Notes under the pieces: model-generated
Databases searched by the model: none
What the model saw: the letters and a program-made list of their open reading frames with translations, nothing else
What the model was told of the DNA's origin: nothing
Shown: in pieces, positions 1 through 10,948 of the stretch
Position numbering within the stretch: the first letter of the stretch is position 1
Layout of the letters: each line of letters starts with the position of its first letter
Translations under genes and position numbers: made by a program
Assembly: GCF_000340215.1 (NCBI RefSeq)
Contig: NW_006921536.1
Location: 1,699,582 to 1,763,581, forward strand
Direction: 5' to 3'
Length of the DNA stretch: 64,000 nucleotides
From: Pseudocercospora fijiensis CIRAD86
Taxonomy: Eukaryota; Ascomycota; Dothideomycetes; Mycosphaerellales; Mycosphaerellaceae

Positions 1-3000
1 TAAAACAGTCCGCCAGCTGTTTGTTAGTAGTAACGAATTCGACACTAATCTTTCCCTAGGTATACTGTTCTCTATAGTAGTAGTTCCTAAGGGAAACGTG
101 CCTTAACCTCTTAGAATTAGTGTAGTCCTTAATAAGGGAAATAGCTAACTGGTTGTCCACCTAGATATAAATCCTATTAACTTCTTCCCTAGTAAGTGGT
201 TAAAGCTTAGTCATCAAATTTCGGAGCTAGCAGATTTCTCTATATACTTCTATTAGAGCAACATACTCTACTTTAGTGCTAGAGAGTACGACTTCCTTCT
301 AGAGCTATAATCTCTATATAATTAGAGTGTTGTTAAGAAGTATAAGGGCGCCTAATGTTGATCTTAATAATAAAGGGTTACTAGCAAAGTCTGCGTTAGA
401 GTATGCCTAAAATTCTAAAGTTTTCTTCTTTCTAAAGACAAGTCCTTTATCAACTATACTAGCAATATACCTCTAGAGATGTTTAGCAGCTATAATATGC
501 TTAGGTCCGGGATTCTGAAGGAACCTAGCAAGGTGGTTGACGGTATAGCTAATATCTAGTCTAGTCTAGTTAGCTAGAAACTGCATTTTACTAATTATAG
601 TGTTAAATAGCTAGTAGTCCTAACGGTTATAGGGGGTTATAAGAGGCTCGTAAAGCTTCTTAAGTGGATGCTTTATTAGCTTGTACTAGTCTAAGCTATG
701 CTTCTAAAGCTTCTCTTTAGTATAGTGTATCTAGGAGATAGTAAGGTTTCCCTCCTTATCTTCCTTTAGATAAAGGCCTAGAAACAGGTTAGACGTAACA
801 ATCTTAATTGTATACTTCTTGCGAAGACCTTCAATTAGAGCATCGATCTTTGCCTTAGAGGTTCTAAAGATTTAGAAGTTATCTATATAAAGGAGGATAA
901 GAATACTATTACCTTGCTATAGGCAATAGTCACTCTTTGTCCTACTTAGGCTAAGTTGACGAAGAGTATCTAAAGCATTATAGTGCTAGAGATTAGCAGC
1001 CTGCTTAAGGCTATACAATCCTTTTCTAATACGGATGATCTACTTTAGAGGGTGCTTCTTAAATAGGTGCACGCCTTCTAGGGGTCTAATAAAAATCTCT
1101 TTATCTAGAGGGGGATTTAAGAAAGCAGTCTCGATATCAATCTGTCTTCGCTTCTAGTTTTTGTTTACTAAAAGCCTAAGGACAAGTCTAGTAGTAGCTG
1201 CTCTTAGTATAGGAGTATAGGTGTTAATATAGTTAAGACCTTGCTTCTATATAAAGCCTCTAGCTATCTATCTTGCCTTGTATTTGTTAATAGAGCCGTC
1301 TAGCAGGTATTTGATCTTGAAAACCTATTTTCCTATTAGAGGTGTTCTGCCTTTTAGTAGGGATTCGGCTAGAATCCACTCGATTGCACTAGACTTTTTA
1401 AGAGACCTTATCTCTTTTGTAACGGCTTTTCTCTATTCATCCTAGTTAGGCCTTTTTAGGGCTTCAGCTAGGGTTGTTAGGTTAGCTAGCTTCTAAGCAT
1501 CTTTTGTAGCAGCAGCTATAGCAATCTTAGTAATCTTGCTATAGTTATGCTTAGCTACGGCTCTGCCCGACCTAAGTCGTACTTCGGTTTAAGGAGGGTT
1601 TAGCTAAGGTAGGTTAGGAGCCCTCTTTCTCTTGCTAGTAGTCTTAGGGACTTAGAAGGGAGTAATTAGGGTATCTTCTAGTTTAGTAGTATCTGTTTCT
1701 TAAGTATACTAATTTTTCTTAGAAGCAGCTTCCTACTAGGTAGCTAGTAGTTCTAGTTAGTAATTTTGGAGTGTTAGCTTATTAGCTATAGGTGTTGGCT
1801 AAGGTAGTGTTCCTTACTTAAGTGTACCTTGCTCCCCCTAAGCTATAAGGGAGTCTTCCTAATCTTCCTAATTATAAGCCTGCTAAGGCTAAGGGATGCT
1901 ACCTCTAAATAGCTCCCCCTAAGGTTCTAAAGAGTGCTAAGGTGTTTAGTTATTACTAGGGAATAGTGCTAGGATTCCTAACTCAAATAAAAGGTTAGAC
2001 TAGGTTTCAAGTACCTAAATAGTCTCCTAAGGGATAGCTAGTCTTAAATACTCCCCCTAAGCTTAAAGGGTACTTAGAAGCTTAGTAAAATTGTCTTTAT
2101 AGACAAAGTCCTCGTTAAAGGTAACGTATAGAGAGAATCTGACGTTATACTGCTATACGCCATCCTTCTAGTACGGGTTCTAAAGCAGATAGTTTGTTAA
2201 CGAATTTTCTTAGAATCTAATAAACTAGTAAACGAAAGCTCTTAGTGCAAATTTCTAGGAGTTAAGTCGTTTAACTCCGGATTCGAGGTATTTAAATGCC
2301 TTATAGCTAAATCGTCTCGTCTTAGATAGGTCAATGTCTATACTGCCGATATTCAAGTCTAATTCGAAAGCCTTAAGTGGAACTTCCTTAGTTCTTAAGC
2401 TTACTAGTCTATTAGTTAGGTAAATCGAATGCATTACTACAAAGCACTAGCAGTATATTAGTAGGCTAGAGTTAATTATTATTGCTCTTGCCTTAAGTAG
2501 AATCGTCTTGTTTAACGACTCTATAATGCTATTCTGCTCCGGTATATATAGTATAGACACATCCTATCTAATACTAACTTCCTCTACAAAATATACTAGA
2601 TCGTTGTTAGTAAACTCTCCCCCGCTATTACTAAAGATAATCTTAGGGATTTTGTTGTATTGCCTCTTAATTCTAGTTATCTAGTTAGTTAGTTTATTAC
2701 TACTTGTTACCTTATCTTTGCTTCGAAGTAACAGACCCTACCTAAGCCTAGTTTTAGCATTAGTTAGGATTATAATGTACCTGTTTCCAAACAGATTAAA
2801 TAGTTGTACGCTAACAAGGTTAATATAGACTTCGTTAAGGGCTTTTTCTAGTCTAGTTCTGTATTCTCTTAATACAACTCTTTAAGCTCTCGAGAGCTTG
2901 TAGGTCTTATAGTGCTCGAGTTTAGATATATTAACTTCTTCTAGGCCTAGAATAGCTTCCTTAGTAGCTGTTAGGATCTTGTTGCCGACGTGGCTAAGTC

Positions 3001-3560
3001 TCTAATGCTATCTTAATATGTCCGCTCGTAGTCTAGCGATAGCTAGGGCTAATAGCTGCCCTTTCTAACTCGATTCTAAGTTTGGTTTTAAAGCTAAGCC
3101 TAGCATTTTAACTCTAGTATCTTTAAGGGCAAGTACTCCTTATACTTCCTTAACCTTTCTAATTAGCTTGCCTTTAAGCATCAAAGTACCTAAAGGTCTA
3201 TCTAAGTAAATGCTATATTTCTTCTAAAGACGCTCTACTAAGATTAGGTTATAATCTGAGTTCGGGGAGTAGAGGACGTCTATTAGAGTGATTGGGGTTT
3301 TCTTTCCTTTATAGGTTAGGAAGATGTTAACAGTTCCTAATCGTAATACACTTGATTTTCCTACTACTTAGGAGAACTGAACAGGCTTAGTTAGGTACTT
3401 AAGATCGCTAAACTAGCTCTTGTTCCCTATAATGTATAGTAATGTACCTGTGTCCTAAACTTTTGTATTAGCTATTAGGTTCTTAGAGCTTACTATAGCT
3501 AGTCCCGGCTTTGCAATAGCTCCCCTAATTAGGCCCTTACTAAGGCCGTCTAGCTAATAG
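1..3560 (-). pseudogene. Copia pol relic (integrase and reverse transcriptase)
   Basis: This is the dead pol part of the Copia element. The integrase core is around 2200-3250 and the reverse transcriptase around 60-1480, both read on the minus strand. The second catalytic Asp of the Y-x-D-D box has become Asn, which matches a TpG to TpA change. Stops are dense, so no product is possible. The 5' and 3' limits are approximate because there is no intact frame to follow. Confidence 0.75.
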
Positions 3561-3599
3561 TCTCCCTTATCTTCCGAGTTAGAGGGGGAGTCTGATTTA

Positions 3600-4640
3600 T
3601 CTTTGTTATTGTTAATAGTACTACTAGATTTGCCCTTTCCTTTGCCTTTACCCTTCTTGCCTTTGTCTTTGTCTTTGTCTTTGCTCTTGTCTTTCTTTCC
3701 CTAACTAGGTAGTGCTATATTAGGGTGTTGCTTATAGCACTTAGCGTTAGTGTGTTTGTGCTTATACTAAGTGCACTAGTCGTTATTATTGCTAATAGCC
3801 CCTCTAACAAGCTTTAAGCCGCTAGATGACTGTCTAGGAGGCTTTTCTCTCCTTAGGGACGTTATTATTGCTTTAAGGGAGGAGTCCTTAGCTTTAGGCT
3901 TATTGTTATACTTCTAGGATCTAAGCTATTCGTAACTAGAACGGCCCTAAATAAACAGCATCCTAATAAGCATGTTAGGCATCTTAATGTCTAATAACTT
4001 TATAGACGCTTCTATTATTATAACTAAGCTAGTAAATTGTTCTATCGATGTTTAGAATCTATTGAACTACTACTAAAAAGATTCGTAGTACTACTAGGTA
4101 TTCGGATTAGTAAGGGGCATCCTAATGTACCTAATAAGTTTAATAGTATTAAATATGTCTACGGTTATAATAGGCTTGTATAGAGCCTTAATATAGTCGT
4201 ATATATCCTTAGCTAACTTAGGTATGTTACCGAAGTCTAGTCTAAGGGTAGGGTCGAGTCTAGTAATAAGTATGCCTAGGGCTTAGATATCTTTCTTTTT
4301 CTAGTCCCTAAACATGTCTCTATACTACTAATCGGCTAAGTCCTCTATAAACATACTTTTTAGAGGTAGTTTTATTTTATTAGCCTAGTTAAGTCTATAG
4401 AATACTATACTAACTAGGTCCTTTTCTAGAAGGGCCGCCTAGAATATAAGCTTCTAGTCTTAGAAGTTGATCCCCTTCCTAAGAACCTAATTCTCCTTTA
4501 CTATCTTTGTCTAATTAGTGTCTATCGTTCCTAGCTACCTTTTAGTATAGTGCTAGGCAGGGCTTATAAGGGACACTTGCTAGGTTTTAGTCCGAACTAG
4601 AGCTCTTAACTAGGTACCTAATAGGTCTAGATAGCTAGCT
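3600..4640 (-). pseudogene. Copia gag relic with zinc-knuckle remnant
   Basis: Upstream of pol on the minus strand. At 3738-3775 the translation gives C-x2-Y-K-H-K-H-T-N-A-K-C, a CCHC knuckle whose second Cys is now Tyr (TGY to TAY). A lysine/aspartate-rich stretch at 3640-3710 comes from a run of repeated ctttgt units. No open frame remains. The outer limits are estimates. Confidence 0.55.
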
Positions 4641-4846
4641 CTATTTAGTAGACTCTAGAAACAGTTCTTTTATAGTTGAACTAGATAGGTAAGCGTATAC
4701 GCTAGGCTTATAACCTATTGTAAATCGTGCTAAGGATACAACTAATTATCGGATTAACAACTATATAACTATACGAAGAAGGATTAGGAGCCAGCTACAG
4801 AAACTGCAGTTAATATACCCATTGTGTGTCCTTCCTCTTGGCACAG

Positions 4847-4871
4847 GTCAGCTAATGGTATCAGCTGACCA
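4847..4871. repeat. Short perfect inverted repeat (8 bp arms, 9 bp loop)
   Basis: GGTCAGCT at 4847-4854 is the exact reverse complement of AGCTGACC at 4864-4871. It lies about 60 bp outside the Copia edge in normal-composition DNA. It could be a small hairpin or a palindromic protein-binding site. No function is implied by the sequence alone. Confidence 0.5.
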
Positions 4872-5506
4872 GCATATCACCTGACTGAACCACAACAGTT
4901 CCGACGAAGGATGCCTGAGGGTGATGCAAATCGTGAAAGGCAGTCCAACCTTAATGGTCTATTTCAGCAGGAAGAGCAATCGCCACCATGTCCGAGATGC
5001 TCTCGATCAAATCTTCCAGCAAAATGAGTCCCACCAGCAGTAGCTCAGGTACTCACGCAGATCCGCACACCTTGCAAGCACTGAAAATGCGATGCGGCCA
5101 AGCAGAAGACCAAAATGGCTGCTGTGTAATCAGAAGAAATCGAGAGAGGAAGCGCAGCGCCGCGCGAAGTTGAGAATTGAAGCAGGAAGCCGCTTTGCAG
5201 ATCGGTCCAACTTCCTACCGACGGCACAACATGTGGCACAGCGGACGGATACAGCATTTCCAAGATGCAGATATCTTCCAGTTCTGGCAGGCCGTACTCC
5301 AGTGAAGTGAAGTGATTGACTACAGTAGGCAATGATCTGTCAGTCGCCAGATCTTCGACGAAGCACTTCCAGCAGGTGCCACAACAGGTGGTATATATAG
5401 AGGCCTCTCGCCTGGACCGAGCATACCGTCTTCATCGTATTCTACAAGTCATTGGCAGCTCTACTAAGCGAATAGCAATACGAGGACAGTACCGCAAGCT
5501 GCAGCG
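4872..5506. other. Upstream region of the NmrA-like pseudogene
   Basis: Normal-composition DNA with no convincing gene. Short ORFs on both strands overlap each other and show no recognisable domain. A TATA-like run (tatatata) at about 5392-5399 lies roughly 110 bp upstream of the ATG at 5507 and may be the old core promoter. Confidence 0.4.
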
Positions 5507-6504
5507 ATGACCACAGCAGTGCCAGCCATGAGACCACTGGTCGTGACAGGTGCAACTGGCAAACAAGGCGGAGCACTGATAACAGCCCTCTTATCCCATC
5601 CCTCCCAACCTTTCGAGATCTACGCAGTCACGCGCAACAAGACCTCCAAATCCGCCCAAGCCCTCGCCAAAAACCCGAACGTCCACATAATCGAAGGCAA
5701 CTTCAACGATCCCGACGCAATCTTCTCCCAAGTAAAATCCCCATGGGGCCTCTTCGCCATGTCCAACCCCATGAACGCCGCAAAAGAAGAAGAGAAAGAA
5801 GGCAAAGCCTTAGTGCACGCAGCCACAAACGCCGGAATCCAACACATAGTCTTCACAGCCACCGATCGAGGCATAGAATAGACAAGCGACAAAACCCCCC
5901 ACAAACATCCCTCACTTTGGCTTTGCATCAAAATTCGAAATCGAGAGGGAAATCATGACGAAAAGTAAAGAAAAGACGACAACATGGACATTTCTCTCCG
6001 GCCCGTAGCTTTCTACGAAACCATGACGAACGATTTTTTTTGGGAAAAGCTTTCACGGCAATGTGGGGTTTGAATGGCAATGATGCGAAGTTGCAATTAG
6101 TCAGTACAAAAGACATCGGCAAGATAGCAGCGGAAGCCTTCCCCAACGCCGAGACATCCGAATATCGGAACAAGAGCATATCTCTGGCAGGAGATGAGAA
6201 TTCGGTGGTTGAGGCCGAGAAAGTATTTAGAGAGGTGACGGGACAAAAGATTCCAGAGACGTATGGGTTTGTTGCGAGGATACTGAAATGGTTGCTTCAT
6301 GAGCAGTTGGGGTTGATGTTTGATTGGTTTCGAACGGAGGGATTTGGCGTGGATGTTGCGGAGTTGAGGAAGAGGTATCCGTATTTGAAGGACTTTAGTG
6401 CGTGGTTGGAGACGGAGAGTGCTTGGAAGAAAGCGTTAGATGGCGTTCAGTCATCCTCAGGCAGTCGTGACAAGGCACCAGATTTGTGTAGTCTACAATC
6501 GTAA
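5507..6504 (+). pseudogene. NmrA-like NAD(P)-binding protein, frameshifted
   Basis: The family is an atypical short-chain dehydrogenase fold; members act as redox sensors or reductases. The N-terminal part (5507-5881) has the Rossmann motif V-T-G-A-T-G-K-Q-G-G and the later box H-I-V-F-T-A-T-D-R. It stops at 5879-5881. Homologous reading continues in a second frame over about 5910-5990 (P-H-F-G-F-A-S-K), then a third frame (R-P-V-A-F-Y-E-T-M), and after a T run at 6033-6041 in the frame that stays open to 6504. No GT...AG pair explains these switches, so at least three indels or stops are needed. Two of the breaks lie near homopolymers (C6 near 5895 and T8 near 6035), so assembly error is the main alternative. 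Otherwise it is a young pseudogene: the rest is well conserved and not RIPped. Confidence 0.75.
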
Positions 6505-6653
6505 CAGCAAGCTTTCGTCGTTTCGTCGCGATCGAGATGATCTCATTTGCAACCTGATTGTCATAGTCGGCGTAGCTTCGTCAGACTTCACTCGAGCCTG
6601 TAGGTAGAAGGTAATATGTGCAAGGAGGATTTCGTGATTCCAGCTTCTCGTTA
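6505..6653. other. Spacer between NmrA pseudogene and Harbinger element
   Basis: Normal-composition DNA. Its last 38 bases (6616-6653) form the left arm of an inverted repeat matched at 10246-10284. The TTA at 6651-6653 is the left copy of the transposon target duplication. Confidence 0.6.
6616..6653 (+). repeat. Left arm of inverted repeat surrounding the Harbinger insertion
   Basis: About 34 of 38 bases match the reverse complement of 10246-10284. The core GTGCAAGGAGGAT is identical in both arms. Without the transposon the arms would be separated by only about 61 bp, forming a long hairpin. The transposon target TTA is the last triplet of this arm. Confidence 0.75.
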
Positions 6654-6688
6654 GGCCCTGTCTACTTGCAACAGGTTATAGCATAACC
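6654..6688 (+). repeat. Left TIR of Harbinger element
   Basis: 35 bp terminal repeat, preceded by the TTA target copy at 6651-6653. It matches the reverse complement of 10146-10181 except for about two transitions and a single-base length difference near the inner end. Confidence 0.93.
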
Positions 6689-7015
6689 TGGCCGTAGATT
6701 ATAACAACTCTTCCAATAACCAACCTGTCTCATATAACAACGATTATTGAATCGTTAGTTATCGCTGTGCTCGTAAACTCGCTGAGATTATGCTATATAT
6801 AGTATGATTAGCATAACTAACTCTTAAGGAGCTTTTAAGCCTATCTGTACGCCCTATAGACTTCCGGCATAGCGCCGCAGTATCTACCTCTTTCTACGTC
6901 TTATATAGCGGTCGACAAGGTATAGGGCGGCGGAGGTAAAGAACGAGGTACGATAGAGCGATTATTAGCGGTCGTGTTGTCGGTAAGCGCTATTGCTAGC
7001 ACGATACCGTTGTTA

Positions 7016-8184
7016 CTCGAAGAACTACCTAAATTGCGCCGCCGTACGATATATCGACTACTAGGACGAAGGTCAGTTTAAATAGACCGCAATAAGATAG
7101 AAAGCGAGGCATTTCGAGTGCTATATAGTCCGCCGAAGTACTATTACGAGCGTACGAGGTTAAAGCAACCGGTATTGCGCGCGTTAGTAGAAGAGCTGCG
7201 GAAGAATAGTTTAGAAGGCAAGAACAGGAACAAATACTCTATTAAGTTACGAGTTATCCTCTTCCTTGTTATAGTCGGACATAATAGGAGCCTTAGCAAC
7301 CTTACTAACGACTTTGGTATAGTAAGAGAGACACTACGAAGGATAATCTATACCGTATCGCGCTATTTGTGTCGTATAGCGAAGGAATAAATTAAATTGC
7401 TACGAAAGGACGATAAACCGCTATAGTCTAAGGGTGCCGACGGAGGCAAGTTCTAGCTATATTTTAAGGGTGTTATAGGCGCTATCGACGGCATCTTATT
7501 AATAGCTAGTCTACCGAAGATTAATAGCAATCTATAGCGTTGTCGGAAGGGCTATATTGTATAGAATGTAATAGCCGCCTGCGACTCGTCTTTGCGCTTC
7601 TTATATATAATGCCTAGATACGAAGGGTTAGCAACGGATAGCACTATATTAAGGAAGGCCTATTAGTTAGGCTTCGACGTACTAGATAGCTACTTCTATC
7701 TTGCGGACGGTAGATATTCCTTTAAAGATCTACGGCTCTTAGTGCTATATTAGAAGACACGATATTACCTCTATAAGTAAGGCGAGGCGGAAGAACGACC
7801 GACTAATTATCGAGAGATTTACAACCTCCGCTATACTTAGCTTTGTAACTATATCGAGAGGGTGTTTAGTGTTATAAACAGGCGGTTTAGGCTTATTAAA
7901 AAGGGACTAAATAGCTAGTCGATTACCTAACAAAGTCGCTTTATCGTCGCCTATTATGTTATCTATAACTTTATTCTATCTAATAGTCGACAACCGCTAT
8001 CTTTAGAGCTAGGTCTCCTTCTAACTAACGCTAAATTAAATGCCGCTCGAGAGGCCGATACGACGGCTAAGGTTTACGTCGATAATAGGCGCTACGCCGA
8101 AGAGGTTAAGGATGAAAGTTACGCTAATTATCGTAATAGAATAGCGAGGTAGATATATACTAAATACGACGGTAATTAGTTAAG
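7016..8184 (+). pseudogene. Harbinger (HARBI1-type) DDE transposase relic
   Basis: One plus-strand frame with scattered TAG/TAA stops. The catalytic triad is preserved in the same frame: the first Asp in G-A-I-D-G at 7487-7489, the second in L-A-T-D-S-T at 7637-7639, and the Glu in Y-I-E-R-V-F-S-V at 7856-7858. The longest open piece is 7118-7390, upstream of the first Asp. In PIF/Harbinger this enzyme cuts and pastes the element together with the Myb/SANT-like partner. Limits are estimates because no intact start or stop can be trusted. Confidence 0.85.
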
Positions 8185-8739
8185 AACTAGACTTAATATA
8201 AGGGCTCAAAAGTAGGAGGTGCTACTTAGAGTACGGCGAAGGATGTAATAGGGTTTAGTAGATGCTTATAGGATGCAAAGGCAATAGCCGGGGTTTAGCT
8301 TTTAGTAAGAAACTTGGTATAGATTCGAATTCTAGGCTTAAATCGTGCATTTAAGGAACATTACTATCGCCTCTTCCGCGGACAGGCTCTTCTCTAGTCG
8401 AAATTATAGTAGGGTTGAATTCGTAGGTTCTTAGCAAACTTCTACGATACTAGAGTTTAGGTTAATAGGGCATGGCTTTTTTTCATATAATAGCACCTCG
8501 CACGTAACTACATTTTGCTAGTAAAAATTAACAACACCTCTATATAAATCAATAGTATAGCCGTTAGCGTGCATTTACACTAAAATTCTATCCCAATCTA
8601 CGAATTCTCGTATCGAATAGCACTAAATACATACTTCTTCTGCCATTTCTAATTATTGTTATTAATAACAACCTATTGCCTATATCCTAATAGTACGTAT
8701 CCACCTTCTATCTGTTGTAGATATATATTCTAACGGATA

Positions 8740-9985
8740 TTAGACTTAATGTCCGTTAATACAGACAGGAAGTACTCCTTAAACTGCTCCTAGTTTATAC
8801 TCGAAGCGACCTTATAATAGTCAAATTCCCTATTCTTCTTTGCGACCTCGCGTATTAATAATATACGATTAGCCGTCGGTATGTCTATATTCTTAAACGT
8901 CTTCTTATCTAGCAGCCGCTTTATAACGTTACTAACGACTAAACTAGCCTTAGCAGCGGCTAGCGTATTAGCGCGTTGCTCGTCCGCTAGTTTCTTCGCT
9001 AAAGCACGTTCTTCCTTGCTATCCTTTACCACCTCCGCGACTATTAATACTATCGGCTCGAAGACCTTCTATAACGACTTTATAATAGTTAGATTCTTCT
9101 CGTTTACATCCTCCGCCTTCTTATAAACCCGATCGGCCTCCTTCTACATCTTCTTTTAATGCTTTTCCGCCGCCTTAGCAGCGCGTAATACTATTAATTG
9201 CTCTTCTATAAAGGGCGCGGAAGCCGCGCCTTCCGCCGTAACCTTAACCTCCGATTCCTTACTACCCTTATCCTCGCTTTCTTTACCGAGGGCCTCGTTA
9301 GTCGCTATATAATCGCCTATAGCTACCTCTAAGCCGATTAATTCGTCTATAATATCGAAGTGCTCTAGCAATTTATTACGGAAGGAAGTATACCTTAGAT
9401 TCTCGTCGAAATAGGCGTCTTCTACGTCCGACTCGGCGGTTAGAGGCATACTATTCTAGCTACTTATATACTTTAGGTAAGCAATCTATATACTCTAGTC
9501 CTTCTTAATTAACGACTACTTATTCTTTAGGTAGTCCGCAGTACGCTCGGTACTATATTTCTTATTTATTAACGTAGCTAGGTCTCGGAGGTTACCTAAC
9601 TAGAAGTTATTAGTATTAGTGCTACGGCTAATCTTCTTAAACTCGTTTAACTAGTCGAGGAAGTACTCGGTCTGCTCTTAAGTCTACTATTATAGCGCTT
9701 TACGCTGCCTATCTTTATTAATAGGTATTGTAGTCGCCGCACGCTTCCGAGTCGCCTTTGCCTTTAAAGAAGGTGTCTTTAATAAAGCCTAAGAGGGCTA
9801 AGAATCTGTCGATTGAGAGACTATATTTGCTAGTATTCGAATAGCTTTAAACTAAGAGACTAGCTACTCGACTAACTGTATATTTATATAGTAACTATAC
9901 TACAAACTACACTCGCCGAAGCACTCGTCCTCCCTGCCCTTCGCCCGCCGATTTACTACCTACTGCGCCGTCATCGATATCATTA
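8740..9985 (-). pseudogene. Harbinger second ORF relic (Myb/SANT-like partner protein)
   Basis: Minus-strand frame opposite the transposase, broken by stops into open pieces at 8790-9032 and 9156-9449. The pieces are rich in Ala, Lys and Glu (coiled-coil-like near 8790-9032) and the middle piece is acidic. PIF/Harbinger elements carry a second, DNA-binding gene; position and convergent orientation fit. I see no clean Myb signature after RIP, so the assignment rests mainly on context. Confidence 0.55.
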
Positions 9986-10145
9986 TAAATACTACTAGAA
10001 GCTATATAGCCTACTACAAAGAGGTAGAGTGTAGCTGCCGAGCCGGAGGCTTATTATATAGGTCTTAACACCTGGCACTGTCTCATGGATAACCGATTAT
10101 AAGTCGCCATAATCTGAGCCGCTTATGAGGTTATTATAATCTCTC

Positions 10146-10181
10146 GGTTTACGCCATAACCTGTTGCAAGTAGACAGGGCC
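10146..10181 (-). repeat. Right TIR of Harbinger element
   Basis: Inverted copy of the left end, followed directly by the TTA target copy at 10182-10184. Outside it, composition returns at once to normal. Confidence 0.93.
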
Positions 10182-10245
10182 TTAGTGCGAGCTCTCGGCG
10201 AACACGATTTTCCGTTTCCCTTCACGAACGAATCAAGGAAGCGTC

Positions 10246-10284
10246 TAACGAAAAGCTGGAAACACGCCATCCTCCTTGCACACG
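10246..10284 (-). repeat. Right arm of the same inverted repeat
   Basis: Partner of 6616-6653. It lies in normal-composition DNA, so it is not part of the RIPped element. It may be the remnant of an older small inverted-repeat element (MITE-like) or a host hairpin. Confidence 0.75.
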
Positions 10285-10948
10285 TTAAGAGGGATCCTGT
10301 CGGGGAAGACATCGCTTTTTGAAGAGAAATCTATTCGTGGCCAAAACCAGCCATCTGAGGAGATCACTACGGCATGTGCCCAGAATCGCCGCATGATATC
10401 AAACACCCGAGTATGTGTAGGCTTCGCAGAAGCCCCATACGAGCTCCTCCTATGCTACCGGCTCCATGAGTACATTTCGGTCGAGGGCATCACAAGCAGT
10501 TTTCATCATTAGCCAGACGCCTAGAGCCAAATTTTTGAGTTGTCGAACTTGCGTCTCATTTCCCGCGCGCCCCATTTGATAGTAGATCCATTTCATTCCA
10601 GCCAAGAAGAAGAAAGGCTCCAGCTACTTCCTCTACTTGCACATCCATATCGCGCAGAAGAGAACATCTACCTTGTGATGAGAGTAGCAACCAGGGCATT
10701 TCTTGCTAGTAGGATTTCGTCGTCAGTCCGTATGCGTGTTGAGCCAAAAGCACGCGCATCCATTGTCGAGATTGAGGTGTATGCTATTTCCAAGTCTCCA
10801 GCTCAGCTTCGCCGAAGACTCCAGGCCCGTTCGAACGCCGTCTGTGACCGTGACAATGCATCGCTGCGTGACTTCATGATAGAAAGCTGATGCTTTTAGA
10901 GCGAGTGTGTGAGAGAGATTTCTTGAGTGTGAGTGCCCCGTGAATCTC
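10285..10948. other. Downstream flank of GSK3, no gene seen
   Basis: Normal-composition DNA containing short overlapping ORFs (for example 10540-10890, which opens only from TTG). None shows a domain or a coherent splice pattern. It is most likely the 3' untranslated and terminator region of the minus-strand GSK3 gene. Confidence 0.45.

Larger units (their letters stand above)
1..4790 (-). mobile_element. Ty1/Copia LTR retrotransposon, RIP-degraded, cut by window edge
   Basis: Read on the minus strand the order is gag (right), integrase (middle), reverse transcriptase (left), which is the Copia order. Seen directly: an integrase-core relic reading as N-S-G-G-E-F near 2610-2632 (family motif D-N-G-G-E-F), a reverse transcriptase active-site relic L-Y-I-D-N at about 877-892 (family Y-V-D-D), and a zinc-knuckle relic at 3738-3775. 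Every frame is broken by TAG/TAA codons at positions where Trp or Gln is expected, the RIP pattern. The RNase H end lies beyond base 1. I could not identify an LTR or target duplication at the right edge; 4790 is simply where composition returns to normal. Confidence 0.85.
6654..10181. mobile_element. PIF/Harbinger DNA transposon, complete but RIP-inactivated (3,528 bp)
   Basis: Terminal inverted repeats begin GGCCCTGTCTACTTGCAACA on both ends and extend 35-36 bp. A TTA target duplication flanks them (6651-6653 and 10182-10184). PIF/Harbinger elements are known for 3 bp TWA target duplications and GG(N)C-type ends. Inside are a HARBI1-type DDE transposase frame on the plus strand and a second ORF on the minus strand, converging, which is the usual two-gene layout of this superfamily. 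Both are broken by stops of RIP type. CpA and TpG are depleted across the element but not outside it. Confidence 0.93.

Noticed and set aside
3640..3710. Possible microsatellite or regulatory array (ctttgt repeats)
   Set aside because: Explained as a Lys/Asp-coding run in the Copia gag/pol region.
10540..10890. 116-codon plus-strand ORF downstream of GSK3
   Set aside because: Opens only from TTG, no domain, lies in the presumed 3' region of GSK3.
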